DNA of 64,000 nucleotides from Phenylobacterium sp. Root1290 (GCF_001425305.1 NZ_LMEE01000003.1:461232-525231), one strand, 5' to 3'; positions 8,238 through 16,922 are shown, counted from the first letter of the stretch. Numbers and translations are program-made. Notes: generated by a model not told the origin, from the sequence alone.

Positions 8238-9494
8238 CTATTTCACGAAGTAGCCGAGCAGGGCCGGGCGGAGGTACTCCTCCATCACGCCGGTGGTCAC
8301 GGCGGGACGCCGGCGCGGCTCGATCGGCAGGCAGGCGTTGAACGTCACCATCATCGCATGGGCGGCCAGAAGCGGATCGACCGGTCGGATCGAGCCGTCG
8401 GCGACGCCGTCCGAGATGATCCCGGCGAAGGAATGGGCGGTCTGCTGGAAGCGGATCAGCATCTGGCGGCGCATCGCATGCGGCACGGCGGCCATGGCGT
8501 GGTGGCGCAGCAGACGGCCGCCGGCGCTTTCGGCCTGCAGCATGCCGAGCGAGGTCACGGCGAGCCATAGCCGCGTCCAGTTCGCGCCGGCCTTGCCGGC
8601 CTCGCGCTTGGCCTTGTCGATGAGGTCGAAGGTGGCGCCGAAGCAGGCGACCGCCAGTTCATCCTTGTCGGCGTTGTGGTGGTAGAACGAGCCCTTGGTG
8701 ACCTTGAGCTCCGCCGAGATCTTGTCGACCGAAGCCCCGTGATAGCCCTCGCGGTTGATCAGCATGGTGGCGGCGACCAGGAAACGGTCGCGGGTCACCT
8801 CGTCGTTCTCGGCGCTGGGCGCGCCGAGCGGCAGCAGCGGGCCGTCCGGCCAGGGCTGGCCGGCGGCGGGCAGGCCGCCGATCATGATGTCGCTGAGCCG
8901 CGCGGCGACGCGCGGATAGTCCTGCGGCTCGTAGGACGGCAGCCAGGTGTCGGCCCAGGTCAGCTGGTTGACGACCAGGCGCGCGAGGCCCTGGCGGCGC
9001 GGGGCGCTGACCCACGGCGTGTCGTCGGATTTCAGCAGGCGGCCGATACGCACATAGAGCGCCTCGAAGCTCTGGATGACCGGCTGCTTCTGCTCGCCCT
9101 CGACGAGGTAGACTTCGCTGAACGGGGCGAGGGCGGCCTCTTCGCCGACGGCGATGCGGCGGCGGGTCTCGAAATAGGCGGCGACGAAGGCGCTGAGCCG
9201 CTCGGCGGGCGTGGCGTGGGTCTCGGCCTCGTCCAGCATCCGCGCGAAGCGGGCGATGGTGTCGTGCAGCACCGCGGCGGCAAGGTCTTCCTTGCGCTTG
9301 AAGTAGTAGGTCAGGCTGACCGGATGCAGATCCATCCGCTTGGCCACCGCGGCCAGGGTGAAGCCGTTCATGCCGTGGTCGGCGAAGACCTTGGTGGCGG
9401 CCGCCATGATGGCGTCGCGCTTGGCGGCGTATCGCGCCCGGGGCTTGGATTGGACTGCGGTCAAGACGAGTCTCCGCGCGGTTCGATCTGCCAC
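8238..9494 (-). CDS. Tandem TetR-family transcriptional regulator (two complete TetR units in one chain)
   Basis: At 418 residues this is about twice the usual TetR length, and the sequence shows two TetR repressor units in series. The first has a DNA-binding domain at about residues 22-72 (recognition part LAAVAKRMDLHPVSLTYYFKRKEDL) and a ligand domain to about 220; the second has its own at about 235-280 (SVDKISAELKVTKGSFYHHNADKDEL) and a second ligand domain to the end. Both recognition helices keep the TetR Y-F/Y-H-F/H-K/D-E-L pattern. The nominal start is GTG 9494; a TTG at 9464 preceded by GGAG is an alternative that removes ten residues. It converges on the alcohol dehydrogenase. Target and ligand are unknown. 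Confidence 0.9.
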   Translation of the reverse strand: MADRTARRLVLTAVQSKPRARYAAKRDAIMAAATKVFADHGMNGFTLAAVAKRMDLHPVSLTYYFKRKEDLAAAVLHDTIARFARMLDEAETHATPAERLSAFVAAYFETRRRIAVGEEAALAPFSEVYLVEGEQKQPVIQSFEALYVRIGRLLKSDDTPWVSAPRRQGLARLVVNQLTWADTWLPSYEPQDYPRVAARLSDIMIGGLPAAGQPWPDGPLLPLGAPSAENDEVTRDRFLVAATMLINREGYHGASVDKISAELKVTKGSFYHHNADKDELAVACFGATFDLIDKAKREAGKAGANWTRLWLAVTSLGMLQAESAGGRLLRHHAMAAVPHAMRRQMLIRFQQTAHSFAGIISDGVADGSIRPVDPLLAAHAMMVTFNACLPIEPRRRPAVTTGVMEEYLRPALLGYFVK

Positions 9495-9517
9495 ATTAGT
9501 GCGCGGAAAGGCAGGTT

Positions 9518-9538
9518 GGAAGCCGCGTGGCGGCTTCC
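9518..9538. terminator. Perfect hairpin between the M23 peptidase and TetR genes
   Basis: A 9-bp perfect stem (9518-9526 with 9530-9538) with a 3-base loop lies just after the M23 stop codon on the minus strand. It has no T run, so it may be a processing or Rho-aided terminator rather than a classical one. Confidence 0.5.
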
Positions 9539-9548
9539 CCTAGGGCAG

Positions 9549-10907
9549 CTAACGCCGAAGCTTGGCGACGCCGTCGGTGTCCGCGACGGCCAGACGAGCG
9601 GGCGCTTCGTCGGCGCCTTGCGCGCGGACCAGGTTGTCGATGCGGGTCTTCTGGGCGCGGAAGGCGGCCAGTTCGGCGCCGGCCAGGACCGTGCCTTGCG
9701 GCACCTTGGCGCCGATCGGGTTCACGCGCTTGCCGTGCTGCCAGATCTCGTAGTGCAGGTGCGGGCCGGTGGATGCGCCGGTCGAGCCGACATAGGCCAC
9801 GACCTGGCCCTGGCTGATGCGTGCGCCGGGCTTGATGCCCTTGCCGTAGCGCGACAGGTGCGCGTAGCCGGTCTCGAAGCCGCCGGAGTGGCGGATGCGG
9901 ACCCAGTTGCCATAGCCGCCCCAACGGCGGGCCTCGACGACCACGCCGTCGCCGGCGGCGAGAACCGGGGTGCCCGAGCCGGCGCCGAAGTCGATGCCCT
10001 GGTGCATGCGGTTGTAGCCGAGGATCGGGTGGCGGCGCATGCCGAAGCGGCTGGTCATCCGGGCGTTGTCGACCGGGGTGCGCAGCAGGAAGCCTTTGAT
10101 GTTCTTGCCGCTCTCGTCGAAGTACTGAACGTCGCCGTTCTGGCGCTCGAAGCGGTAGAACTGCACGCCCTTGATCTGGGCGTATTCGAGGGCGCCGGTC
10201 TCGATGGTGCGGCCGCTCTCGGTGACCTTGCGGTCGAAGACCATGGTGAACTCGTCGCCCGCCTTCAGGTCGCGGTCGAAGTCGACCTTGTGCGAGAAGA
10301 GCTTGACCATGCTGGCGACGATCGTGGGGTTGGCCCCCATGCGAGAGGCGCTCTCGTAGAGCGAGCCGGTGATCTCGCCGCGCGCGACCATCTCTTCGTC
10401 GCGGATCTTCTCTTCCATTTCGCGCAGGCGCAGGGCGCCGTCGAAGGTGCGCGAGAGGGTGATCGATTGGGCGGGGCCGGTGCGTAGCGACAGACCGACG
10501 AGGCGGGCCGGACCGCGCTCGCCGCGCGGCAGGGCGACGGCGGCGTCAAAGGCCATGCCGGCCTTGATGTGCACGGTGTCCATGGCCTCGGCCAGGGTCT
10601 CGACGGCGCGGCGGGCTTCGTCGCGGGGCACGCCGGCGCGCTCGACGGCGGATTCCAGCGTCTCGCCGGGCAGCACCTTGACCGGCACGCTGGTCGGGCG
10701 TCCGAAGCCGGGTTGGGCCTCGGATTGCGTGAAGGCGGCGTGCTGTAGGGCGGTGATGGCGGCCGGGTCCAGCGGCGCCTTGGGCGGCGCGACCGCCTGG
10801 TCGGCGGAGAGCTTCCAGCCCAGCGCCAGCGCGGCGACGCCGGCGACGCCGATGGCCAGGCGTGGAGTCAGCCGAAAGGTCGGACGTCGCGGATCGAACT
10901 CTTGCAT
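9549..10907 (-). CDS. M23 family (LytM-type) peptidase, membrane-anchored
   Basis: A 452-residue protein with one N-terminal hydrophobic segment (LAIGVAGVAALALGWKL, about residues 17-33) that anchors or exports it, a long middle part including an OapA/LysM-like region, and a C-terminal M23 metallopeptidase domain. Zinc-binding motifs are HQGIDFG (His and Asp, near residue 300) and HLHYE (near 385), so the active site is intact, unlike the degenerate EnvC/NlpD type. Such enzymes cut peptidoglycan cross-bridges during growth or division. The upstream region holds two TTAA words (10980 and 11003) but not at the spacing of a full CtrA site. Single-gene unit. Confidence 0.92.
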   Translation of the reverse strand: MQEFDPRRPTFRLTPRLAIGVAGVAALALGWKLSADQAVAPPKAPLDPAAITALQHAAFTQSEAQPGFGRPTSVPVKVLPGETLESAVERAGVPRDEARRAVETLAEAMDTVHIKAGMAFDAAVALPRGERGPARLVGLSLRTGPAQSITLSRTFDGALRLREMEEKIRDEEMVARGEITGSLYESASRMGANPTIVASMVKLFSHKVDFDRDLKAGDEFTMVFDRKVTESGRTIETGALEYAQIKGVQFYRFERQNGDVQYFDESGKNIKGFLLRTPVDNARMTSRFGMRRHPILGYNRMHQGIDFGAGSGTPVLAAGDGVVVEARRWGGYGNWVRIRHSGGFETGYAHLSRYGKGIKPGARISQGQVVAYVGSTGASTGPHLHYEIWQHGKRVNPIGAKVPQGTVLAGAELAAFRAQKTRIDNLVRAQGADEAPARLAVADTDGVAKLRR

Positions 10908-11046
10908 CGTGCCCCCGTACTCGCGATGCCGCTTGGCCTACCGGCCTTGCGAGAAACTGCGTCGTAGCTGGTGAACGGCTTAACCGTTCTCTACCGATAT
11001 GGTTAATCGCCGGTAACCAATCCGGCGATTTGGCTCAAGGCTACGG

Positions 11047-11406
11047 TTAGAGCAGACCCAGGACCAGTTCGGCAGGACGGCACAGCGCCGCACCCTTCGA
11101 CGTCGAGACGATAGGTCGATTCACCAGGATCGGATCGAGGATCATGGCGGCGATGATGGCCTCGTCGGAGGTGGCCGGATCGGTGAGGCCGAGCTCGACC
11201 GCCTTGGTGCCGCGCTCGCGCAGGATCTCGCGGGCCGAGACGCCCATCTTGGCGGTCAGGTCGACCAGCTGATCCTTGGTCCACCCTTGCTTCAGGTACT
11301 CGACCACCTTGGGCTCGAAGCCCTTTTCGCGCAGCAGGGCCAGGGTGTTGCGCGAGGTCCCGCAGGCGGGGTTGTGGTAGATGACGATCTCTTCCTGAGC
11401 GGTCAT
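11047..11406 (-). CDS. arsC: Arsenate reductase (glutaredoxin-dependent, ArsC family)
   Basis: A 119-residue thioredoxin-fold protein with the classic ArsC active site HNPACGTSRNTL; Cys15 is the catalytic cysteine. The later region GTKAVELGL and the NRPIV motif with its Pro belong to the ArsC/Spx superfamily, and the Arg residues used in arsenate binding (Arg19 after the Cys, and the Arg in NRPIV) are present, which favours ArsC over the shorter YffB-like paralogues. Reduces arsenate to arsenite using glutathione and glutaredoxin. There is no arsR, arsB or acr3 beside it, so it is a stand-alone copy. Confidence 0.93.
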   Translation of the reverse strand: MTAQEEIVIYHNPACGTSRNTLALLREKGFEPKVVEYLKQGWTKDQLVDLTAKMGVSAREILRERGTKAVELGLTDPATSDEAIIAAMILDPILVNRPIVSTSKGAALCRPAELVLGLL

Positions 11407-11579
11407 GGGGCGATCCTTCCGGCCTGGCGAGCGAAGCAGTCAGGGCAATAGCGCGATCGCGCGGGCGCGCGCCAGACCTGCTACGGTCTTGTGAAAAGCA
11501 GCGCTTGTCCTTGACGGACGGCGGGTGCGGCTCGATCTAGGTCCGATCTGGGCCATTCCACTTCGGAGAACTGCAGACA

Positions 11580-12179
11580 ATGAAGAAGCTTCTCGCGGCC
11601 GCGAGCATGGCGATGCTGATCGCCACCCCGGCCTTCGCCCAGATGCCCGGCGCACCGGACGCCTCGCGCATCGCCGCGGCGACCTACAAGGTCGATGGCC
11701 ATCACACCCAGGTGGTCTGGTCGCTGAACCACATGGGCTTCTCGATCCTCTACGGGATGTTCGGCGAGATGATCGGCAGCCTGACCCTGGACCCGGCCAA
11801 TCCGTCGGCCGCCAAGGTGGTCATCGACATCCCGATGTCCGGCTCGACCACGACCTCGCCGGCCTTCACCAAGCACCTCGCCAGCAAGGACCTGTTCGAA
11901 GTCGAGAAGTTCCCGACCGCGAAGTTCGTCTCGACCTCGGTGGTCGTCGACGGCCAGACCGCCAAGATCACCGGCGACCTGACCCTGAAGGGCGTGACCA
12001 AGCCGGTCGTGCTGGACGCCAAGCTGACCGGCGCCGGGACCAATCCGATGAGCAAGGCGGCGACCGTCGGCTTCGAAGCCACCGCCAAGATCAAGCGCAG
12101 CGAATTCGGCCTGGGCTACGCCCTGCCGGTGGTCGGCGACGACGTCGATCTGAAGATCACCGCCGCCTTCGAGAAATAA
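11580..12179 (+). CDS. YceI family periplasmic protein
   Basis: A 199-residue secreted protein. A signal peptide ends at AFA in MKKLLAAASMAMLIATPAFA (residues 1-20), followed by a YceI/lipocalin-like beta barrel that starts with the family motif ATYKVDGHHTQVVWSLNHMGFS and later shows LTLKGVTKPVVLDA. Members of this family bind isoprenoid chains in the periplasm; a role in this organism is not shown by the context. A ribosome site CGGAGAA lies about 10 bases before the ATG. The gene converges on the M28 peptidase with a 4-base gap. Confidence 0.93.
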   Translation: MKKLLAAASMAMLIATPAFAQMPGAPDASRIAAATYKVDGHHTQVVWSLNHMGFSILYGMFGEMIGSLTLDPANPSAAKVVIDIPMSGSTTTSPAFTKHLASKDLFEVEKFPTAKFVSTSVVVDGQTAKITGDLTLKGVTKPVVLDAKLTGAGTNPMSKAATVGFEATAKIKRSEFGLGYALPVVGDDVDLKITAAFEK

Positions 12180-12183
12180 GGCG

Positions 12184-14559
12184 CTACCAGGTGAACCTTC
12201 GGGCGCCGCCGACGACGGTCGCGCCCGAGGTTCCGAAGGCCATCAGGTCGGCGGGGCGAGCGGGCAAGGGCTTCGCTTCCGCCGGCCATTGGTCGAACGT
12301 CGCTGAATAGCCGACCTCGATCGCTCCCGGGCTGGGGGCGCGGAAGGTCAGGGTGAGCCCGTCAGTCTGGGCCTCCCACCCGATCCGGACGGAGCCGCCC
12401 GCGGGCGGCTTGATCGGATGGCCGTTGATGGCCGCTCCCTCCAGTTTGGCGGTGGTGTCGAGGCGTAGCGCCAGCGTGCGCGCGCCCGGCGCGGCCACAT
12501 GCAGCCGGTAGCCGCCGTCCGGCTGGCGCGTGAACTCGACGCCGCCCGGCGGGATCGCGACCGGGTCGGCCTTGGCCGCCCAGACCGCGCTGCGGCGCAG
12601 GCCTGGCAGCTTCGTCTTCTCCACCGTCCCGCCATCGACGCGGAGGACGCCGCGCGTCCAGTCGGGCAGGCCTGGCGCGTCGCTGAACCGATGGGCGCGG
12701 CCGTTCTCTCGGTCGAGGTGGTAGGCGATGTGGGTGACCTGCGGGTGGCGTTCGGTCCATGGCGGATCCAGGCGGACCACGCCGACGGCGACGACGCCCA
12801 GCAGCATGACCGCCAGCGCGGCCATGCGGGCGCCCTTCTGGTCCTCGGCCGGCTGGGCCAGGGGCCAGAGCGTCCAGGCGGCGAGCCAGGTGATCACGGC
12901 CAGCAGTTCGGGCTGGTCCAGGCCCTGGAAGATCCCGTGCCCGAACGCCAGCAGCCAGGAGAGGCCCAGGATCCCGGCGATGGTCAGCACGGCCAGGACC
13001 GGCAGATTGCGTTTCGCGCCCAGGCCGGTGAGGGCGGCCGACAGGGTCGCCAGGGCCAGCGGCCAGGCGGCGAGGAAGGCGGTCGTCGGCGCGGCGACTT
13101 GCAGGGCGATGGCGATCAGCAGGCCGCTGGCCAGCACCCCGGCCCAGGCCCCGGCGACGCCAGTCGGGCGACCGAAGCAGAGCAGGGCGAGGACGGCGGC
13201 GACGACACCCAGCACTAGGCCCGCGACATCGACGTGTCCGAACGCCGAGCATGCGGCGCCGACGATGAGGGCGAGCACGGCTGCGGCCATGCGGGTGCGG
13301 CCGCGTCCGGCGGCGGCGGCGGCCAGCAGCAGCGCGCCGACGCCGAGAAGGGCGAGAGCGACCTCCCAGCGGCCGGCCTGGGCCAGCAGGACGTGCTGCT
13401 CCAGGAAGCCGAACTCGGCCCCCGTGGCGAAGCGTGCAAGGCGGAACACCGCGGCGGCGAAGGTCAGGACGAAGAGCCCGGCGCCCATGCCCTTAAGCGT
13501 GTCCAGCAGGCTCAGGGCCTGGGCGCGGCGGGCGCGCAGCATGGCCAGGGTCAGCAGCAGCGCCGAAGCCGCCACCGCGATCCAGCCGAAGGCGGCCGGG
13601 TAGGCGAGGAGGTGACCGCCGAAGGTGTTGGCGTAGACGAGGTTAGGCCCCTTGGCCGGAAGCGTGGCGGCGTAGGCGGCGGCGTCCGTGGCGGCCAGGA
13701 CCTGCTCGCCGATATGCTGCAGGGAGCCCTTGTCCAGGTTAGCCGACGTCGAGGTGGCGGCGTGGTAGTCGAACTGGCTGCCGATGAAGGCGAAGTTCAG
13801 CCCAGGCACGCCCTTGGCCTTGGACACCGAGAAGTCGGTGTCGTTGGGCATGTGCTCGTAAAGGAAGACTGTCAGCGACGAGGCGAGCGGCGCAGGCGCG
13901 CTCTTGCGGAAGAGCTCGATCGTGCCGGCGTTGTCGGCGCCGGTCTGGAACATCTGGGCGCGGCCGCCGCCGCCGCGCGCTTCCATGTTGAGCAGGAAGC
14001 TGACGCGGGGCGCCAGCGGATGCTGGTCGAAGAAAGCCTGGGCACCGAGCAGGCCGCTCTCTTCGCCATCGGTGATCAGCAGGATGACGTCCCGGGCCGG
14101 CTGGCCCTTGGCCTTGAGCGCGCGGGCGATCTCGAGGGCGGCGGCGGTTCCGGCCGCATCGTCGGCGGCGCCTGGCGACCCGGGGACGCTGTCGTAGTGC
14201 GCCATTACGGCCACGGCGGGGAGGGTGCGATCGAGGCCGGGCAGCACGCCGATGACGTTCTCGACCGTTCCGCCGGCGATCCATTGGCCGTCCTGGCGCA
14301 GGACCTGGGTGCGCTGGACCTGCGGCTGCAGGCCTAGCGCCGACATCCGGGCGACGAGATGGTCGCGCACGGCGGCGTTGGCCGCGCTGCCGATCGGGTG
14401 GGGGACCTTGGCGATGATCTCGACGTCGGCCATCGCACGGGCCGCGGAGAAGGCGTTGGCGGGCGCGTTGGTCGCCGCGGGGGGCGGGGTGCGCTCCTGC
14501 GCCCAGGCGATCAGGAACGCGACCGCCAGGCACACGATCAGTGCGATAGATCTTCCCAA
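12184..14559 (-). CDS. M28 family peptidase with C-terminal multi-spanning membrane domain
   Basis: A large zinc aminopeptidase-type protein of about 791 residues. An N-terminal hydrophobic segment (ALIVCLAVAFLIAWAQ) exports or anchors it; the peptidase domain carries zinc-ligand regions AHYDSVPGSPGAADDAAG (near residue 120) and ITDGEESGLLGAQAF with the catalytic Glu pair (near 165); the middle third has about nine hydrophobic segments; a beta-rich C-terminal domain follows. This layout matches the ERMP1/Fxna-like subfamily. The start is TTG 14559, preceded by GGAGG at five bases; the frame extends upstream to 14697 but the extra 46 residues run into the ctrA end and look non-coding. Confidence 0.88.
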   Translation of the reverse strand: MGRSIALIVCLAVAFLIAWAQERTPPPAATNAPANAFSAARAMADVEIIAKVPHPIGSAANAAVRDHLVARMSALGLQPQVQRTQVLRQDGQWIAGGTVENVIGVLPGLDRTLPAVAVMAHYDSVPGSPGAADDAAGTAAALEIARALKAKGQPARDVILLITDGEESGLLGAQAFFDQHPLAPRVSFLLNMEARGGGGRAQMFQTGADNAGTIELFRKSAPAPLASSLTVFLYEHMPNDTDFSVSKAKGVPGLNFAFIGSQFDYHAATSTSANLDKGSLQHIGEQVLAATDAAAYAATLPAKGPNLVYANTFGGHLLAYPAAFGWIAVAASALLLTLAMLRARRAQALSLLDTLKGMGAGLFVLTFAAAVFRLARFATGAEFGFLEQHVLLAQAGRWEVALALLGVGALLLAAAAAGRGRTRMAAAVLALIVGAACSAFGHVDVAGLVLGVVAAVLALLCFGRPTGVAGAWAGVLASGLLIAIALQVAAPTTAFLAAWPLALATLSAALTGLGAKRNLPVLAVLTIAGILGLSWLLAFGHGIFQGLDQPELLAVITWLAAWTLWPLAQPAEDQKGARMAALAVMLLGVVAVGVVRLDPPWTERHPQVTHIAYHLDRENGRAHRFSDAPGLPDWTRGVLRVDGGTVEKTKLPGLRRSAVWAAKADPVAIPPGGVEFTRQPDGGYRLHVAAPGARTLALRLDTTAKLEGAAINGHPIKPPAGGSVRIGWEAQTDGLTLTFRAPSPGAIEVGYSATFDQWPAEAKPLPARPADLMAFGTSGATVVGGARRFTW

Positions 14560-14609
14560 CGCCGCCTCCCCGCGAACTGTTGCGTGCGAGCCTAGCCTGG
14601 AACCGGCGC

Positions 14610-14646
14610 AAAACGAAAACGCCCGCCGGATGGAGCGGCGGGCGTT
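14610..14646 (-). terminator. Intrinsic terminator of ctrA
   Basis: On the minus strand, an 11-bp perfect stem (14646-14636 with 14628-14618) and a 7-base loop is followed by TTCGTTTT. It lies 29 bases after the ctrA stop codon and just before the M28 peptidase start, insulating the latter from ctrA transcription. Confidence 0.9.
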
Positions 14647-14674
14647 CTGTCGTCTAGTGGAGCGTGGGGCCCGG

Positions 14675-15370
14675 TCAGGCCGCCACGGCGCTCTCATGCG
14701 GGTCGCGCAGCACGTAGCCGCGGCCCCAGACGGTTTCGATGTGGTGCTTGCCGTCGGCGGCCGCGGCCAGCTTCTTGCGCAGCTTGCAGATGAAGACGTC
14801 GATGATCTTCAGTTCCGGCTCGTCCATCCCGCCGTAGAGGTGGTTCAGGAACATTTCCTTGGTGAGCGTGGTGCCCTTGCGGAGCGAGAGCAGCTCCAGC
14901 ATCTGGTATTCCTTGCCGGTCAGGTGGACGCGGCTGTTGTTCACTTCGACGGTCTTGGCGTCGAGGTTCACCGTGATGTCGCCGGTCTTGATGACCGATT
15001 GGGCGTGGCCCTTGGAGCGACGGACCACCGCGTGGATGCGGGCGACCAGTTCGTCCTTGTGGAACGGCTTGGTCATGTAGTCGTCGCCGCCGGCGCCGAA
15101 GGTCTTAACCTTCGTGTCGATCTCGGCCGTGCCGGACAGGATCATGATCGGCGTGTTGATCTTCGCCACCCGCAGGGTGCGCAGAACGTCCATGCCGCTC
15201 ATGTCGGGCAGATTCAGGTCGAGCAGGATAAGATCGTAGTCGTAGATCTTGCCCAGATCGACGCCCTCTTCCCCGAGGTCCGTCGTATAGACGTTGAACC
15301 CCTCGGACTTGAGCATCAGCTCGATGCTTTGCGCCGTGGCGCTGTCGTCTTCAATCAACAGAACGCGCAT
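14675..15370 (-). CDS. ctrA: Cell-cycle response regulator CtrA
   Basis: The essential master regulator of the Caulobacter cell cycle: an OmpR-type response regulator that, when phosphorylated through the CckA-ChpT relay, blocks replication initiation and drives flagellar, pilus, methylation and division genes. The receiver domain (1-117) has the acidic pair Glu7-Asp8-Asp9, phospho-acceptor Asp51 ([15 protein letters not shown]) and Lys in KPF; the winged helix occupies about 130-222 with the family block [14 protein letters not shown]. The 231-residue chain ends in ESAVAA; the last two Ala are the ClpXP degradation signal in Caulobacter CtrA. The sequence is nearly identical in style to characterised CtrA, so the call is firm. 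Confidence 0.99.
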   Translation of the reverse strand: MRVLLIEDDSATAQSIELMLKSEGFNVYTTDLGEEGVDLGKIYDYDLILLDLNLPDMSGMDVLRTLRVAKINTPIMILSGTAEIDTKVKTFGAGGDDYMTKPFHKDELVARIHAVVRRSKGHAQSVIKTGDITVNLDAKTVEVNNSRVHLTGKEYQMLELLSLRKGTTLTKEMFLNHLYGGMDEPELKIIDVFICKLRKKLAAAADGKHHIETVWGRGYVLRDPHESAVAA

Positions 15371-15570
15371 CAGTTCCTCCTCGAACGGTAGCGCTAAAAC
15401 TTACGATTTCGGGCAATCCGCCCCGATCCTCGCTGTTAACTTGCCAGCGAGTTAATTTATGACCGGTTAATGGTGAAGCACCTTCGGCAGAATCGTTAAC
15501 TCGGTTCGGGAATCGCCGACAAGCGCCGGCCTCCGGAGGCGAGTCTCACGGCCGTTGAATCTTTCGTGAT
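15371..15570. promoter_or_regulatory. ctrA control region with four GANTC sites and four TTAA half-sites
   Basis: The 329-base gap between ctrA and the divergent SDR holds four GANTC words (15490, 15510, 15541, 15557), the target of the CcrM adenine methyltransferase, within 72 bases. Four TTAA words (15436, 15452, 15467, 15496) lie on the ctrA side; these look like CtrA half-sites, but none are paired at the canonical TTAA-N7-TTAA spacing. In Caulobacter ctrA is autoregulated and its P1 promoter is silenced by full GANTC methylation, so the arrangement is consistent with that logic. The transcription starts cannot be placed from sequence. Confidence 0.75.
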
Positions 15571-15699
15571 TGGACTTGCGGGGCGAACGCCGGATGCGCG
15601 GCGGCCGCCATCTTAACCGCGAGGGGCGAACGGAACGGTCACGGCGCCGGCTCGTTTGGACCTGGAACCCCGAGGCGTCCCTAAAGTCCAAGGAATATC

Positions 15700-16842
15700 A
15701 TGGCCGTAAAACTGAAGCCGCTCGCCGAACAGGTCATCGTCATCACTGGAGCATCGTCGGGCATCGGCCTGGCGACCGCGCGCAAGGCCGCGAAGGCCGG
15801 CGCGGCGGTGGTGCTGGCGTCCCGCAACGGAGACGCCCTGCGGGCCATCTGTGAAGACATCAACGCCCAGGGCGGACGCGCGCATGCGGTGGTCGCCGAC
15901 GTCGGCGAACCTGAGGACGTGGAAAAGATCGCCCGGGCGGCGGTGGCGCGGTTCGAGCGCTTCGACACCTGGATCAACGACGCCGGCGTCGGCCTTTATG
16001 GCGAGCTCACCGAGACCTCGCAGGCCGATCACGAGCGGCTCTTCCGCACGAACTACTTCGGCGTGGTCAACGGATCGCTGGAGGCGGTGAAGCACTTCCG
16101 GACGAACGGACGGCCGGGCGCGGTGATCAATGTCGGTTCGGCCCTGTCGGATGTTGCGGCGCCGCTGATGGGCGCCTACTCGGCCTCCAAGCACGCCGTG
16201 AAAGGCTTCACCGATGCCTTGCGGCTGGAAGTCCTGCGCGACAAGGCGCCGGTCTCGGTCACGCTGATCAAGCCGTCGAGCGTTTCGACCCCGTTCGCCG
16301 ACCACGCCCGAAATTTGATGGACGAGGCCGCCTCCGTCCCGCCGCCGCGCTATGCGCCGGACGTGGTCGCCGACGCCATCCTGCATGCTGCGGTCCATCC
16401 GGTGCGCGACATCGCGGTCGGCTCGGGCGCCCGTCCGATGGCCGTCGGCTCGGCCGCTGCGCCGATCCTGGTCGACAAGGTGCTGGCGTGGGCGATGCCC
16501 CCGATGAGCCGCCGGCGCGGCGACAAGCCGTCTCGTGACAGCCTGCATCAGCCCGGCATCGACGGCCTGACCGAGAGCGAGCACCTGAAGGGCCGCCGCT
16601 TCAGCGTCTACACCGAGGCCCAGAAGCGGCCGGGCCTCACCATCGGCCTGGGCGCCCTGGCCGTGGTCGGGATCGCAGCTTTCCTGGGCCGTGAGACCTT
16701 GTCGCGCAATGCCCGGCCTATGCTCGCCAAGGCCGCTCGCCCGATCCTGCTGAGGGCCGCGATGCGGCGTCCCGCGGCCGCCGCCAAGCTGGTCGCGCGT
16801 CATCCGGGCAGGGCGGCGCGATTGGCCGCCGCGCTTCGCTGA
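15700..16842 (+). CDS. SDR family oxidoreductase with C-terminal extension
   Basis: A 380-residue protein whose first 250 residues are a short-chain dehydrogenase: TGASSGIGLAT near residues 13-23 binds NAD(P), NDAGV is the following motif, Ser140 region and Tyr160-x-x-x-Lys164 (YSASK) are catalytic. The last 110 residues are unusual for an SDR: one hydrophobic segment (LTIGLGALAVVGIAAFLG) and a basic, alanine- and arginine-rich tail with a helix repeating AARPILLRAAMRRPAAA. The tail suggests peripheral or single-span membrane association. It lies between ctrA and fliI, facing away from ctrA. Substrate unknown. Confidence 0.88.
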   Translation: MAVKLKPLAEQVIVITGASSGIGLATARKAAKAGAAVVLASRNGDALRAICEDINAQGGRAHAVVADVGEPEDVEKIARAAVARFERFDTWINDAGVGLYGELTETSQADHERLFRTNYFGVVNGSLEAVKHFRTNGRPGAVINVGSALSDVAAPLMGAYSASKHAVKGFTDALRLEVLRDKAPVSVTLIKPSSVSTPFADHARNLMDEAASVPPPRYAPDVVADAILHAAVHPVRDIAVGSGARPMAVGSAAAPILVDKVLAWAMPPMSRRRGDKPSRDSLHQPGIDGLTESEHLKGRRFSVYTEAQKRPGLTIGLGALAVVGIAAFLGRETLSRNARPMLAKAARPILLRAAMRRPAAAAKLVARHPGRAARLAAALR

Positions 16843-16851
16843 CGACCGCCC

Positions 16852-16904
16852 GAATCTTCATCGGGGGTTAACGGCGCCGGGCGGATTCTGCCGGCGGTCG
16901 AATC
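16852..16904 (+). promoter_or_regulatory. Putative cell-cycle control region of fliI-fliJ
   Basis: In the 80 bases between the SDR and fliI there are three GANTC words (16852, 16884, 16900) and one TTAAC (16868-16872). CtrA activates class II flagellar promoters in Caulobacter, and the TTAAC is a candidate half-site, but the second half-site is not visible. The concentration of CcrM sites directly before a TTG start codon is unlikely by chance in G+C-rich DNA. Confidence 0.55.
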
Positions 16905-16922
16905 TGACCGCTGGGGTCTCTA

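Noticed and set aside
10980..11006. CtrA box upstream of the M23 peptidase
   Set aside because: Two TTAA words are 19 bases apart, which is not a CtrA site; not annotated.
15436..15499. A full CtrA binding box TTAA-N7-TTAA
   Set aside because: The TTAA words are spaced by 11, 12 and 25 bases; none is the canonical N7 spacing, so only half-sites are claimed.
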